Source: Malurus cyaneus samueli (taxonomy: Eukaryota > Chordata > Aves > Passeriformes > Maluridae). Taken from it: DNA of 64,000 nt. Location of the stretch: positions 9,140,356 to 9,204,355 of the forward strand of contig CM019214.1 of the NCBI GenBank assembly GCA_009741485.1. The letters run 5' to 3'. The translations under genes and the position numbers were made by a program. The stretch's first letter is position 1; each line of letters begins with the position of its first letter. The notes under the pieces were generated by a model. The model searched no databases. It saw only the letters and a program-made list of their open reading frames with translations, and was not told the origin of the DNA. This document shows, in pieces, positions 50,445 through 63,400 of this stretch.

Positions 50445-51539
50445 TTTGGAGGGCGGGGGAAGAGAAACGGGGATGGCAAAGGGACTCCCCAGTTTTATAG
50501 CAGCCTATCAGTCCAGGGGCACAGGAGGGACCTGATCTCAGACCCCTGCATTTACCAGAACCAAAGGCATGAATTCTGTGTGTTAAATGAGGTATAAGCC
50601 TCATTCATATTTCCAGGCACTACCAGGACTTTGACAGGGACAATTGTTTTGGCAAGGGACCCAGCTCTGCATTTGCTGCCTCTTTAAAACCCACTCTGCT
50701 GTATTTTCCTGTTGCAGTGCTGCTGCTTTCTCCTCCTTAGGTAAATCCAGATGAGCTTTGGGGTGCAGAGCAGGTGTGGAACAGTAACTGGCAGTAAAAT
50801 CCAATTTTGGTGGGAGAATAAGGAGCATGAGCAGCTTGTGATACACACAGTACCCTGCATGCAGTGGCACATGTTTTCTGCAGCAGGAAATTGGATCTGA
50901 GGGTTTGAAAAGCCAAGTACAAGGTCCAGAGATGGGCTGAGACATGGGGGCAGCCATCAGCCCTCACTCAGCTGCAGACAGCTCTGAAGCAGCACCAAGC
51001 CCTGATGTCCAAGGGCTTCTCCACCCACCAAGGAGTCACCCCAAGAAACTGCTTACAGATTTTCCCCACTGGCAGAGTATCCACACCAAAGCAGAGCTGC
51101 AAAGCCTCCACATCCCATCCCCTGAAAATATTGCTGCTTCCCCCATCTCCCAACTCTGTAAACCTCATCGGGAACAGCCTTTACTCTTCAAATTAAAGGT
51201 GCTGTAATGACCATAAACATTGTGCTCTGAATACAAGAGTTACAAATAACAGACAAGTCCACCTATTGGTAAATGTCATATTTAGATGCTTTTTACACTT
51301 GGAGCCCCAGGTGCTGCACCAGCAGGTGAGACCACACAGCCCCCCAAACATTTCATCATCAGTGCTGCTCAGGTGGGACAGGGAGCCCACAGAGTGAGGT
51401 GGTGGCAGTGCTTTAAAGTTTTGCCAGCCAGGAAAGGAAGAAAACACCTTCCTGACAGTGTCACTGGGACAGCTCCACACCCTTCTGACAGACCAAACCT
51501 TGCACCAGCAGAGCCCTGGCTGGCCTGAGGTCTCATCAC
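50061..51539. other. Single-copy non-coding DNA, no gene seen
   Basis: Contains a T-run of 26 bases at 50422-50447. No exon, RNA gene or mobile element recognised. Confidence 0.5.
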
Positions 51540-51880
51540 ATTGATGCTCGCTCTTCACCAATGCCCGCTAATTATGTCGGTGGTGATGGGGAGGTCGTAG
51601 CTGCCTGCCTAATTAAGCCACAGTGGAGAACTCATCAACTCAGCTCCTGCTCCCTCACTTTGCATTAGCACCTTGTTATCACAACGGTAACACTTCATTC
51701 CTGCCATGGGTTTTTCTCATTTTGGAGGGTGGTGATTTATTTATTTTATTTGTGCTCTGTTTTTACAACTCCTGCTCTTTTCCTCCCTGACTGCCTCCAT
51801 GCCTCTGAGTGTGGAAGGCAAGATTTAATGCACTTGGAACATCACAATTAGCCCCATCATGCTAATAACTTAAAGGAAAC
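51540..51880. promoter_or_regulatory. Candidate conserved regulatory element
   Basis: Includes CCCGCTAATTATG (51564-51576), CCTAATTAAGCC (51608-51619), GCATTAGCACC and AACGGTAAC cores with isolated CpGs. Two strong TAATTA homeodomain sites lie 43 bp apart. No reading frame support. Regulatory role is inferred. Confidence 0.35.
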
Positions 51881-52253
51881 AAATAAATAGTAGGAATGGT
51901 GGCACTTTGGAAATTCCCCTGTGCTGCAGGAAGAAGGCCTGCTGGTCAAGGCGCATTGATTTTTTCCTGAATCCATCCATGCAGGATTCAAGGACAGGAC
52001 AAAACACTATTAAGTCAGCAAGCAGGATGTAGTAAATAATGAGGGAGCTGGAGAGGGCTGAGGCTGTGCGCTGACTGAGCCCAGATGTAAATTGTGGTGA
52101 GCACCTCGGCATCACCGTGACACTGCCTCCAGAACACCAGGGATGGGGAACAGGAGCTGGAAAAGCCACTTGAGACTCCAGAAGTTTGTGTTTGTTGTGG
52201 AGGCAGAAATAAACTCCTTCCCCCCATCACGATCTGCTTAACCCAAGCAGAAG
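51881..52253. other. Single-copy non-coding DNA, no gene seen
   Basis: Nothing recognised up to the target duplication of the ERVK-like LTR. Confidence 0.45.
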
Positions 52254-52259
52254 TCGTGA
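52254..52259. repeat. Target-site duplication, left copy (TCGTGA)
   Basis: Six-base direct repeat, with the second copy at 52789-52794. Six base pairs is the duplication length typical of ERVK-class (beta-retrovirus-like) integrations. Confidence 0.65.
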
Positions 52260-52788
52260 TGGTTCGTTATCCGAATCTCAGAGTGCAAAAGAAACGAGGG
52301 GCAAGTATTTCAAAACCAAGCAATTTTACTGGATTTTCATGACAGAAGAGGGTGAGAGGGAGAAAAAGAGAGAAAGTGAGAGAGAGAGAGTGGGGTTATA
52401 GCTACCAATGGCTCAGACGAAGTCCTCAAGGTCCAGATTTCATGGATTAGTCGTCCAAGTCCATTGGGGAGATCTCATCAGGGTCTTTTCAGAGAGACTC
52501 TTTATAGGCTTTTTCAAGAGCATACAGCAGCAGGCCAAGGGGTTGCGAAGCACAGGAAAACCGACCAAGAGGTGGGGAAAGAATGTGCATTGTTTTGTAA
52601 GGTGTACAGCACAGAGCATGCAGTTAGAACAGTGCAACCATCCGTAGCTTACACATTGTACTCAGCAGCGTGGGCACCGGCACTGGGCAGACATCCCACC
52701 TTGATCTGGCTCAGACTCCTTTGAGCAAAAGTCCCCCTTTCTCCCCTTTGGGGTTTTTGGGGTGTTCAGTCTCTGTCCATCTCGATGA
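52260..52788 (-). mobile_element. Solo LTR of an ERVK-like endogenous retrovirus, minus strand
   Basis: A 529-bp element between perfect TCGTGA repeats. On the minus strand it has LTR architecture: a TATA box CCTATAAAG near 52499-52507, an AGTAAA polyadenylation signal at 52325-52330 and a 3' terminus ending ...CGAACCA. Its minus-strand 5' end reads TC instead of the usual TG, so either the terminal base has mutated or the true boundary differs slightly. No internal retroviral region is present on either side. Simple GA repeats (about 52345-52392) lie inside R/U5. The ERVK assignment rests on the 6-bp duplication and general resemblance. Confidence 0.7.
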
Positions 52789-52794
52789 TCGTGA
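52789..52794. repeat. Target-site duplication, right copy (TCGTGA)
   Basis: Exact copy of the six bases left of the LTR. Confidence 0.65.
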
Positions 52795-55700
52795 GACAGT
52801 CAAGGGACTTCCGTACGGTCTCTTACACCACCCATGCACAGAATTCCTCGCTGCTCTGGAAAGCTGTGTGGATAAACAGCACCTCTTGTGCTGGAGCGCA
52901 GCGTGTCTGAGCCCTTCAGCACTTCAGGGGAAGTTTTGCTCGAGTGAGGATTCCACCAGCAGGGTTGAACTGGCACCACTGAGCCAAAGCCCTCTGCCAT
53001 CACCTATTGCTGCTGTACCTCTGCTGGTGGAGCGCTTTTCCTCACATAGAGATGCTCTCTGGCCTAAGGCTTGTTTGTGAAGGAAGGAGAGGGGAGAGTC
53101 CAACAGATAAAAGCTTTCCACCGAGCAGCAGGAGGGAGAAGGCAACCCATTAGCTTTCCCACTTCTTTGTTTGCCATTGTCATCCCCAGCCCTCCGCGTT
53201 CTTCAGTATGACAGCTTCCCTCAGAGTTCAGGGGAACTAATCCAGTCCCTAAAAAGCTTTGTGCAATCGGGTATTTGCAGGGCCAGGTCCTGGCTGAGTG
53301 ATGTCAGGAAACAGGAAAGAGATGAGATCCCTGCTTGGAGGCTCACCCCTGCTCTGACGACTCCCTGCTTCTCCAGCTTTGGCCCACACGGAGCTGCAGC
53401 ACTGCCATCCCTTCAGGAGGGTGATTCAGAGCATCCCTGCAGAGAACTAAGCGCTGCTTGTGACTCATGGTTGTCAATTCTTGTGATTTAATCACCAGCC
53501 CTATGCTTCACTGTGGTTTTCCTTCCAAAAGTAACGGTGGGCAGCGAGAAATCGGCTTTCTTTCACTGGAAGAGAATTCTGTCTTGCCATTCCTGCTACG
53601 AAGAAAGATCTAAAAGAGTTGAATTCTTCTGGGCCAGAAACCTGTGAACTGGAGATCACAGAAAGCAGCTTTCCAAAAAAGTCTCGTGATGTGTTAACTG
53701 AGTTCATGGTTTGGGATACTGATACCTGACCCTTGGGCCCTGGGATGGATTGACAACATAGAAAGAATACAGTGTCTGATACATTTGACAGAAAGCTGTG
53801 TTTATTCACACTGAGAACGTAAAAAGGAGGGAGTCTAGGGGTAAATGAGAAAGAATCTCAGCTTGAATTAGTTCTGGAAAACAATGGTGGTCACTGGCCT
53901 AGATAAGCAAAGGGCTCTTTAGTGACACCACTGAGGCTATCCCAGTGACAAGGGATGTGACAAGGCAGCTCAAGATGAGCTTTTCCTCTGAAGGGAGGAA
54001 ACTGCAACTGCTCCTGCCTTGAAGTCATCTTTATTCACTTCTTGGTCCTTCCTTTCCTCCCCCTCATCCTCCTCAGCGCCCTTGGCAGCACATGCAGCCC
54101 CTCTGCTGGTGTTATTGTCAGCCCAGGACCTGGTGGGAGGGGAAGTTTGATGGAATGCACCCTCTGACAGCCATTCACCCTCCAGCCTGCCCTGCTCTGC
54201 CCCCTGCACCCTTTAGGCTGGCCCAGCTGCTCTCAGGGAGGGTGGCTGGCCTTTGGCTGGCAGGGGATCAGGGCACACTCCCCTGGACTTGCACCCAGAG
54301 CCCATCTTCTTCCTTGCCAGGGGACACTGCTGACTCTGGTGACAGATGCCCTGACCCCCAGCATTGCCTTGGGATCTTTTAAGGCCTTTCCTCCTTTGGT
54401 GGAGACAAAAAGGCAGGGTCCAGCAGATGCCATTTGGCTTTGGTCCATCTCTCATTCAGGGCAAGGAACCACTCTGTCCTACAGCAATGCCTTCCTGAGT
54501 CAGTCCTAAGGGTTTTGCCAAGCCGTGCCAGTAGTTTCACTTTGTTTAATTTCAGGCAATTCTCTCCAAATCTTTCTGTTTAATGCCTGGCATATTTGCA
54601 AGCTGGTCATTAACTCAGTACCTGTGATGACACACAACAGAGACATCCCACCATTCCTACATTTTGAAAATTACATTGTGGAGGTCAAATCCCAACTCAC
54701 ATCCACTACAATGTACTGCAGCCAAGTGTATTTTTATTGGATCTATAATGTTTGAAGTGAAAAAGAAAGGTCAGCAGCATGCAAAAATAAATCCCAAAAG
54801 AGCAGAATACCCTACACCATAAAGGGGCCATGACAGGCCTTGGGAGGGCATCCTTAGGTGTGTTAAAGGGAAGGTGAGAGACTTCTCATCCAGATCCCAC
54901 CTCCCACATTGTCCTACACCATCAGGAAGGACTGGTACAGTCATCACGGAGGTTTTCTCCTACCATGCCAATGGCTACAAGCCCTCACCTCTCCAGGAGA
55001 AGGTGGAGAGTTTGAGGACAGGTCATGGGGCCACCACTTCACCCAGGGAGGTTTAAAGCTCTTCAAGGGATTTCAGCTCTTGACCATGCTGAAAGAAGAG
55101 CCAGTCCTGCACTTCAGAGCTGGGACTATCACCGTTTCACAGGAAATTGTGGAAATGGTCCTTCTCATCTCAGCCTTACTGTTGCTTCTTCTAGATGGTT
55201 CTGCTTGAGTTTTCTCCAGTGCTCCCACCAGCCTTCACTCCCTGCTTCTTCTCCAGTCCTTGCTTCTCCAGTATTTCTGAGCAGAAAATGACCATTCCTA
55301 CCCTGTGGACTGCAGCAATGTGACAGCAAGCATTTGGTCTCAGAGGAAGTTATTTACTGGCCCATTCAAACACCAAACCCACGTGAGCTGCAGTTTGGGT
55401 CTCTCAGTGCAAACCAGCAGTGGCACTGAGGGCAGCCCTGGTGCTTTCAAAATCATCTTGAAGAGGAGAACCTGGCCCCCATCTCCGTGTGTGCCAGACC
55501 AGGAACATTTTCTGGACCAGGAAATTTCCCTACCAAGTAACCAGGGCTTTATTTCCAGGCATCTATTGCAATGTTGTCATCCTCTCATGCACATAGCCAT
55601 TTCTGCTTGCACAGGTTACACTTTTCCTCAGTGCTGGCTTGTCATAAGTTTGCCTTTTTTTTCCATTTAATTCTCAGAAATGCAAATGATTGACAAAATA

Positions 55701-56471
55701 CTTCTGTGTTAGGATTTTTAGGGGCATAATTATTAAACTGCATTTGGAAAAAGTAGGGTGACAATTCTCATGACCCAATGATTTTGATTTTGTGCTCTAA
55801 TGAAAGGGTCACGGGGCAGGACTACACCAAGAAAAGAACAGGATTAAGGAACTCCTTGTTTACCCAATTAGAAACCCCTCTACAAAGAGAGCAAGTAGGA
55901 AATCTGAGGGAGTCCAGAGTGATAGCTTGACCCTGGCTGGATGCCAGGTGCCCAAAGCTGCTCAGGCACTCCCCTCCTCAAGTGGAAAATCTGAAAAGCC
56001 CCTAAGGGGTTTAGCAGCTTTTTGAGGGTCTAGGTTGAATGTGAATGCCTCCAAACAAGATAGAGCCATTCCCTACTGGATTTGAGCTGAACTGGCAAAG
56101 CAGACTTCAAGCCGTTCTCTTAATCACAGCTCGGTCTGTAACTCTCCTCAAGACCTCAAAACCTTTTTCCTCTTTGCTTGCTGAGAGGGTGGAGATGGAA
56201 GGTTTGAAGCACCAATATTTTCAGGGCCAAGATAATCCCATTCTATTCCCTGCCTGGTTCCAAGACCCGACTGTGAGATGGGGAGCACTGTACCTTCAGA
56301 ACAGCCCCTGATGTTGGATGAGCAGGCATCTCCTGTCGCACGTGGCACATTTCCAGGTCAGTCCCACAGAATTCCAGCCAGCACCTCCCCTCTCTTCACC
56401 CACCCTTTTCCTAGAACTCACCAACACTGAGCTGTGCACAGAAAGCCACTGCTGATTTTGTTCCTCTTGGA
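52795..56471. other. Single-copy non-coding DNA, no gene seen
   Basis: Mixed sequence, GC-richer in 52.8-54.5 kb and AT-richer in 54.5-56.0 kb. No exon, RNA gene or recognised repeat. Open frames are at most about 136 codons and unfamiliar. Confidence 0.5.
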
Positions 56472-57059
56472 GGCTTAATCCCTTAATCCCTCATTTAGTC
56501 CCTCATTTATCCCAAACAGGCAGAGTCCTGCCCAGGTTAAACCCCTCCTTGTGGAGATGTTTAAAGAGGCAGTGAAACATCTCCTTGCCCCTGTTTTCTT
56601 GCCAGGGAGGCAAAGCTCCCCTACACTGTGAGGAGGCAGCACTTGTGGTGTATCTCAGTTGTACATCCCAGTTTGGCCACACTGTAGGAGCTCTCTCCAT
56701 CCTGAGACACATCCAGCATCATCTCCTGCTGTTCTCCCAGTCCTGTGACTGAGAGCCCAACCTCCAACCCCTCCTGTCCCCCCACCCCAGCCAGCTGTCC
56801 CTGGCATTGCCCTGGGGACCAACACCTCAGCAAAGGCAGCTGATGTTCCCACACGGAGAGCAGCAGGAAGGGGGAGAAGCAAACTGAGCTCCATCTGAAC
56901 CTCTCTGTGCGAGTGTGAAGGCACCAGAGGGGCTCTCTCAGCACAGAGCCACAGCCCCTGAGCAGCCCAGGGCACTCTGTGTCTCCAGCACAGCCCTCTC
57001 GTTCTGCTCCCTCTGGAGCCCTGACTGGGGGAGAAACCCCCGGTCAGCTGCTAATGCTG

Positions 57060-57370
57060 CTGCACATGCATTTCGGGCTTTTTTGAGCTTTTGCTCACAA
57101 ACAAAAGTGCTCAGATGAAAAATAAACCTCTTAAAAATCCCAGCCTATTCACTCCTGGCAGTCTGGTGTTCCTTCAAACTGTCAGACTTAGCAGATTGTT
57201 TACTGGAAACGGTTCAATTGGCAGGACCTTCTGCTGTGCAGATGAAATTTTAAAATCCTGTTTCTTGTTGCGCTCAAAGTCTCTCTTTCCACTACACGGC
57301 TTCGCAGAATTATTATTCACTTGTTTCCCACTGAATCGAAAAATACCCTCTCTCTTTCATTTCTATGGTA
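57060..57370. promoter_or_regulatory. Candidate conserved regulatory element inside the left arm
   Basis: AT-leaning, repeat-free stretch with TTCAATTGGC, GAATTATTATTCAC and CGAAAAATA cores and isolated CpGs, in contrast to the GC-rich flanks. The same stretch recurs in reverse at about 63173-63480 with very few differences, making it one of the best-matching parts of the two arms. Confidence 0.3.
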
Positions 57371-58485
57371 AGAATGTGTGGGGGTTATTAGCCCTCATGC
57401 TTCAGGACACAAGCCAAGAGCTAAGTGCCTGGGCTGCAGAGAAAAGTTTCCCCAAGGGACACAGGATGCAGAATGGTCAATTATCCCCGAAGAGTCCCAG
57501 CTGGCTGAGATGGGGAGCCCTGCTGCTGGGCTGGACAGACAAGCAGTGCACAGCATGGCACTCCCTGCAGACCACCCAGGGGTCTCCTCATCCAGGAAAA
57601 TCTTGTTTAATAAACAGAAGCTCCCACAACTCCTAACCTTGCAGATTTTGGTATTTCCCTTCATGTGCGCCAAGTCCAAGAGAAAGAGCTGCAACCTGCT
57701 TTGCCAGGCTCCTGTTGCTGCCTTTGGAGCGTGTCCTGGGAACACCTAAATCTGTGGGGCAGGCACCCTCTGCTTTGGGTCCAGTGTTCTGCTGCCTTTT
57801 CCCCCTGGTTAGGTGAACACCTCCCAACAGGAAAGACTGTTTCAGTCACTCTGTAAACTTTGGTGGGGCTTAAGGCAGAACCTGCCATGAAATAGGGTTT
57901 TTGTCTGTCCCACCTCCACATGGCCCACATTTGGAGCTGTGTCCCAAATCCTACCATTTGTCCTTCGCACTTTTGGCTGCTTTGTCCTCTGTGGAAAATG
58001 CTGGAAGCACCTGCATGCTCCCCTGGTTGCCTGTTAGACAGCTCAGGGCTGCACACACTTTCTGGGGATGGTATTTTCTTTTTGGGCTTCATACCCAACG
58101 CTGCTTCCACAAGGGTGGTGCCCAGCAAGGCTGGGGGTGTGGGGGGCTCACATTCAAAGCAATTCATGCTCAGACCCAAAATACACTGTTCTGGGGTCTC
58201 TGCCTTGACACTCTTCTTTTAAGGACAGCAGGATATTTAGGAAGGTCCCAAAGCTGTCTGCTCCTCTGCCACAGTTCCTTCCCTTCATCCCTGGTTCTCA
58301 GCCTGTTGCTGACACCTGCCCTTATCGAGATGCTGAGCTTTAAGTAAACCTATTTCCAAGCAGGATTGCCCCTGCAGCTATCCCCAAGGACACCTGCACA
58401 CAGTCCTCCTTGCCAAGTGGGAGCTGCTGTAGGATTTCCATCAACACCCACATCTCCCTACCCTGAAAGTTGTCTTCTGTGCGGG

Positions 58486-59419
58486 TGTTACAACCCACCC
58501 CTGAAGGTGAGAGTGACCCAGGTGTTAATAGATCCCTTGAGACAGATTAGAGTGAAACAAACTGAATGATTGGTGTTTGTGAATATATAAATGTAGGGTT
58601 TATTTGTAACTATATATATATATATATAGGGTTTATTTTGGAATTTTTTTTTGCAATGGAAAGCAGGTGTGTGGCTGCTTTTGTTAGTATTATCTATAGT
58701 AATATAGCAATGCAAAAGCACAAAAATAACACTTAAGAAAATGTATAAGGCAAAGAAAGAAAGAAAGAATGAAAAAGAAAGGATAAGAGCAGAAAGGTAT
58801 CGCTACCCATGGATCCTGCAACGAGACTTGATTGTTGCAATTTTCATGTCCATTGGTCAAAGTGATGGTCACAGTCTTGATCCATCAGGGGTGGGGGAAG
58901 CCCCCAAAACACGAAGTTCAATGGGTTAATATGTGCTTAGGCTTGATGAGAATGCCCACGTACCTTTCTGGGGGGTGGAGCTTTCAGTCCTTTGGTGGAA
59001 AACCTCAGAAATGAGTCTGGGGGCGCTTTGGGGGTCTCTGATGGTTTATGAGCCCTCCTTGGCTCTCATGTCCATCTGGCTGAGCCCTCTGTGCCCCATC
59101 AGAAGGGATGAACACCCTCAGGACCTTTCCTGGGGAAGTTTTACAGTTGAGTGAGTTGTGAGGGAGAGCTGTGATGATAACAAACACCCTCCCACCTCAC
59201 GGGCTCTGCCCCTTCCCTGCTCAGAGCCCATTTGCAGCCCTCAGTGGTGGCTGCTCACCTCCTCTGTCTCATGCAGACCAGAGGCTTCAGCATCACGCAC
59301 CCAAAAACTCACTCCCTGCCCCTCAGGGTGTGCAAGCCTGGCCTCAGCAAAGCACAAATGGCAATTGTTTGAGTCATTAACCACTAACATTCCAGTCCCT
59401 CACAGTGGGTGTCAAAACA
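58486..59419 (-). mobile_element. Probable solo LTR, minus strand (left-arm copy)
   Basis: Bounded by TGTTACAACCC on the left and GGGTGTCAAAACA on the right, so the minus strand runs TGTTTTGACACCC to GGGTTGTAACA with TG...CA ends. Minus-strand AATAAA signals lie at 58632-58637 and 58599-58604, leaving 110-150 bases to the 3' end as in the ERVL-like LTR at 20.1 kb. A TA run (58611-58628) and AAAG repeats (58755-58770) lie inside. I find no flanking target duplication, so boundaries and family (ERVL-like) are tentative. Confidence 0.5.
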
Positions 59420-60233
59420 AGTTATTCTAGTACAGTTGTTCTAATAAAGTTTCTCATTAAATCAATGAACTTACCTCCGGAGAAGGGCCTGATGAGCCGT
59501 TCCCAACCACTTTAGGATGTCCCATAATCGCTCTGTCAGTAGGTGGAGCAACCTCCTTTATCCTCGCCTCCTCACCATTAGCCTAACCAGATATCCCGCT
59601 CCCCCTGCTCACAGCTGCATTTCAAAACCGGATAAATTGCCCCCCACAGCCTGAACCTCACTGTGGTGAGCCTTTCTGGACATCCACGGTCCCTGTACAC
59701 CCCGTGATTCCTGCTGCTGTCATCCCAGTTTTTTGGGAAACCTGTCCCAAAGCTGGCCTTTCCATTTGATGAACACTTTCTCATGCTAATAACAAAAAAG
59801 AACAACCGCATGAACAGGAAGAATCAAAAGGGGAAAACCACAAAAATCTCAATTAACACATACAGCCTTGAGTGTCTAACTTTACTTCTCCCTCCTGTCA
59901 TGTTCCTGCTCCCTGTTCTTCCCCCTGGGGTTCACAGGTTCAGTGAGAGAGCATTTGGTTTGCATGGAAAATACCACGTGCCCCAGAACAGGAAGAGAGT
60001 GCTTAAAATTAAACGGGGACCAAGAAACACAAAACACCACGTTTTGCAGCTTCCAGCCTCTGCACATTGATGGGACAGAGCTGGGGAGCTTGGATTTGTC
60101 CCACCGAAGCAGCGATGCGGATGGAACTGCGGTGGTTCATTTTCTCACATGGGGAGCAGAAGGTGATACTCTCTACGATGGGAGACAGATAAAAACGGAT
60201 TGGGAGGGCATCACTCGCAAACCTGCCTGCTGC

Positions 60234-60450
60234 CGGGAGAGACAATGAACGGGGGGGCCCTGGAGCCACCTGCTCCGTGCTGGAGGATGGCTGGGCTGGC
60301 TCCCAGAGAGGCTGACCAGAACCGTGCAGGCACGCCTCTCCTTCTTGCCAATATAAATAAATAAATAAAAAAGAAGCCTCGGTCTGAGAAAGGCTCTCAC
60401 GTCGCACTGGACCACCAGCTCCCACACGGACAGGTGCCGGCGTCGTCCCC
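60234..60450. other. Unique spacer at the centre of the inverted repeat
   Basis: 217 bp present only once. Its two halves are not reverse complements of each other, so the symmetry really stops at 60233/60451. It contains an AAAT run at about 60352-60373. No sequencing-adapter-like sequence is recognised. No gene. Confidence 0.9.
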
Positions 60451-63400
60451 GCAGCAGGCAGGTTTGCGAGTGATGCCCTCCCAATCCGTTTTTATCTGTC
60501 TCCCATCGAGAAGAGTATCACCTTCTGCTCCCCATGTGAGAAAATGAACCACCGCAGTTCCATCCGCATCGCTGCTTCGGTGGGACAAATCCAAGCTCCC
60601 CAGCTCTGTCCCATCAATGTGCAGAGGCTGGAAGCTGCAAAACGGGTGTGTTTTGTCCGTTTAATAAAGCACTCTCTTCTGTTCTGGGGCACGTGGTATT
60701 TTCCATGCAAACCAAATGCTCTCTCACTGAACCTGTGAACCCCAGGGGGAAGAACAGGGAGCAGGAACATGACAGGAGGAGAAGTAAAGTTAGACACTCA
60801 AGGTGTATGTGTTAATTGAGATTTTTTGTGGTTTTCCCTTTTGATTCTTCATGTTGGTGCTGTTCTTTTTTGTTATATGAGAAAGTGTTCATCAAATGGA
60901 AAGGCCAGCTTTGGGACAGGTTTCCCAAGGCTGGATGACAGCAGCAGGAATCACGGTGGTACAGAACCGTGGATGTCAGAAAGGCTCACCACAGTGAGGT
61001 TCAGGCTGTGGGGGCAATTATCCGGTTTTGAAATGCAGCTGTGAGCAGGGGGAGCGGGATATCATCGTTAGGCTAATGAGTAGGAGGCGAGGATAAAGGA
61101 GGTTGCTCCACCTACTGACAGAGCGATTATGGGACATCCTAAAGTGGTGGGAACGGCTCATCAGGCCCTTCCCGGAGGTAGATTCGATTTAATGAGAAAC
61201 TTTATTATGAAAAACTGTACTAGAATAACTTGTTTTGACACCCACTGTGAGGACATGGATTATGGTTAATGACTCAAACAATTGCCATTTGTTCTTTGCT
61301 GAGGCCAGGCTTGCACACCCTGAGGGGCAGAGTGAGTTTTTGGGTGCGTGATGCTGAAGCCTCTGGTCTCATGAAGACGGAGGAAGCAGCCACACAGAGG
61401 CTGCAAATGGGCTCTGAGCAGAAAGGGCAGAGCCCGTGAGGTGGGAGGGTGTTTGTTATCATCACAGCTCTCCCTCACAACTCACTCAACTGTAAAACTT
61501 CCCCAGGAAAGGTCCTGAGGGTGTTCATCCCTTCTGATGGGGCACAGAGGGCTCAGCCAGATGGACATGAGAGGCCAAGAAGGGCTCATAACAATCAGAC
61601 CCCCAAACCCCCCAGACTCATTTCTGAGGTTTTCCACCAAAGGACTGAAAGCTCCACCCCCCAGAAAGGTACGTGGGATTCTCATCAAGCCTAAGCACAT
61701 ATTAACACTGAACTTCGTGTTTTGGGGGCTTCCCCCACCCCTATGGATCAAGACTGTGACCACATCTTCACCACAATGCAAAAAAGCAATCAAGTCGTCA
61801 GGAATCCATGGGTAGCGATACCTTTCTGCTCTTATCCTTTCTTTCATCTTTCTTTCTTTCTTTGCCTTATACATTCTGAAGTGTTATTTTGTGCTTTGCA
61901 TTGCATATATAGATAATACTAACAAAAGCAGCCACACACCTGCTTTCATATGCAAAAAAAATTCCAAAATAAACCCAATATATATAATATAAATTACAAA
62001 TACCTACTTAATTCACAAACACCAATCATTCAGTTTGTTTCACTAAACTGTCTCAAGTGATCTATTACACATGGGTCACTCTCACCTTCAGGTGGGGTAT
62101 AACACCCGCACAGAAGACAACTTTCAGGGTAGGGAGATTGGGTGTTGATGGAAATCCTACAGCAGCTCCCACTTGCAAGGAGGACTGTGTGCAGGTGTCC
62201 TTGGGGATGGCTGCAGGGGCAATCCTGCTTGGAAATAGGTTTACTTAAAGCTCAGCATCTCGATAAGGGCAGGTGTCAGCAACAGGCGAAACCAGGGATG
62301 AAGGGAAGGACATGTGGCAAGGAGCAGACAGCTGGGGACCTTCCTAAATATCCTGCTGTCCTTAAAAGAAGGTGTCAAGACAGAGACCCCAGAGCAGTTT
62401 TGTGGGTCTGAACAGAATCTCTTGAATGTGAGCCCCCCACCCGCTTGCTGGGCACACCATTGTGGAAGCAGCGTTGGGTATGAAGCCCAAAAGGAAAATA
62501 CCATCCCAGAAAGTGTGTGCAGCCCTGAGCTGTCTAACAGGCAACCAGGGGAGCATGCAGGTGCTTCCAGCATTTTCCACAGAGGACAAAGCAGCCAAAA
62601 GTGCAAAGGACAAATGATAGGATTTGGGACACAGCTCCAAATGTGGCATGTGTAGAGTGGGACAGACAAAAAACCCATTTGGCAGTTCTGCCTTAAGCCC
62701 CACCAAAGTTTACAGTAGACTGAAACAGCTTTCCTGTTGGCAGGTGTTCACCTAACCAGGGGGAAAAGGCAGCAGAACACGGACCCAAAGCAGAGGGTGC
62801 CTGCCACAGAGTTAGGTGTTCCCAGCACGCTCCAAGCAGCAACAGGAACCTGGCAAAGCAGTTGCAGCTCTTTCTACTTGGCGCACATAAGGGAAATACC
62901 AAAATCTGCAAGGTTAGGAGTTGTGGGAGCTTCTGTTTATTAAACAAGATTTTCCTGGATGAGGAGACCCCTGGGTGGTCTGCAGGGAGTGCCATGCTGT
63001 GCACTGCTTGTCTGTCCAGCCCAGCAGCAGGGCTCCCCATCTCAGCCAGCTGGGACTCTTCGGGGATAATGACCATTCTGCATCCTGTGTCCTCGGGGAA
63101 ACTTTTCTCTGCAGCCCAGGCACTTAGCTCTTGGCTTGTGTCCTGAAGCATGAGGGCTAATAACCCACCACACTTCTACCATAGAAATGAAAGAGAGAGG
63201 GTATTTTTCGATTCAGTGGGAAACAAGTGAATAATAATTCTGCGAAGCCGTGTAGTGGAAAGAGAGACTGAGCGCAACAAGAAACAGGATTTTAAAATTT
63301 CATCTGCACAGCAGAAGGTCCTGCCAATTGAACCGTTTCCAGTAAACAATCTGCTAAGTCTGACAGTTTGAAGGAACACCAGACTGCCAGGAGTGAATAG

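Larger units (their letters stand above)
56472..60233 (+). repeat. Giant inverted repeat, left arm
   Basis: This 3762-bp arm recurs in reverse complement at 60451-64000. Anchors along its length include the AGGCAGAGTCCTGCCCAGG region at 56518-56535, the stretch around 57060-57370, the AAAG-rich run at 58755-58770 and the final CTCGCAAACCTGCCTGCTGC at 60214-60233. Homopolymers and simple repeats are complete in this arm, which reads as the better-resolved copy. It contains one candidate LTR and one candidate regulatory stretch, listed separately, and no gene. Confidence 0.97.

Noticed and set aside
53690..53830. Possible additional LTR (TTTATT and G/C-rich words)
   Set aside because: No TG...CA boundaries or flanking duplication could be found, and the sequence does not resemble the two LTRs identified.
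60234..60450. Spacer as leftover sequencing adapter
   Set aside because: The spacer is complex, genomic-looking sequence of 217 bp with an AAAT run and no adapter-like hairpin that I recognise.
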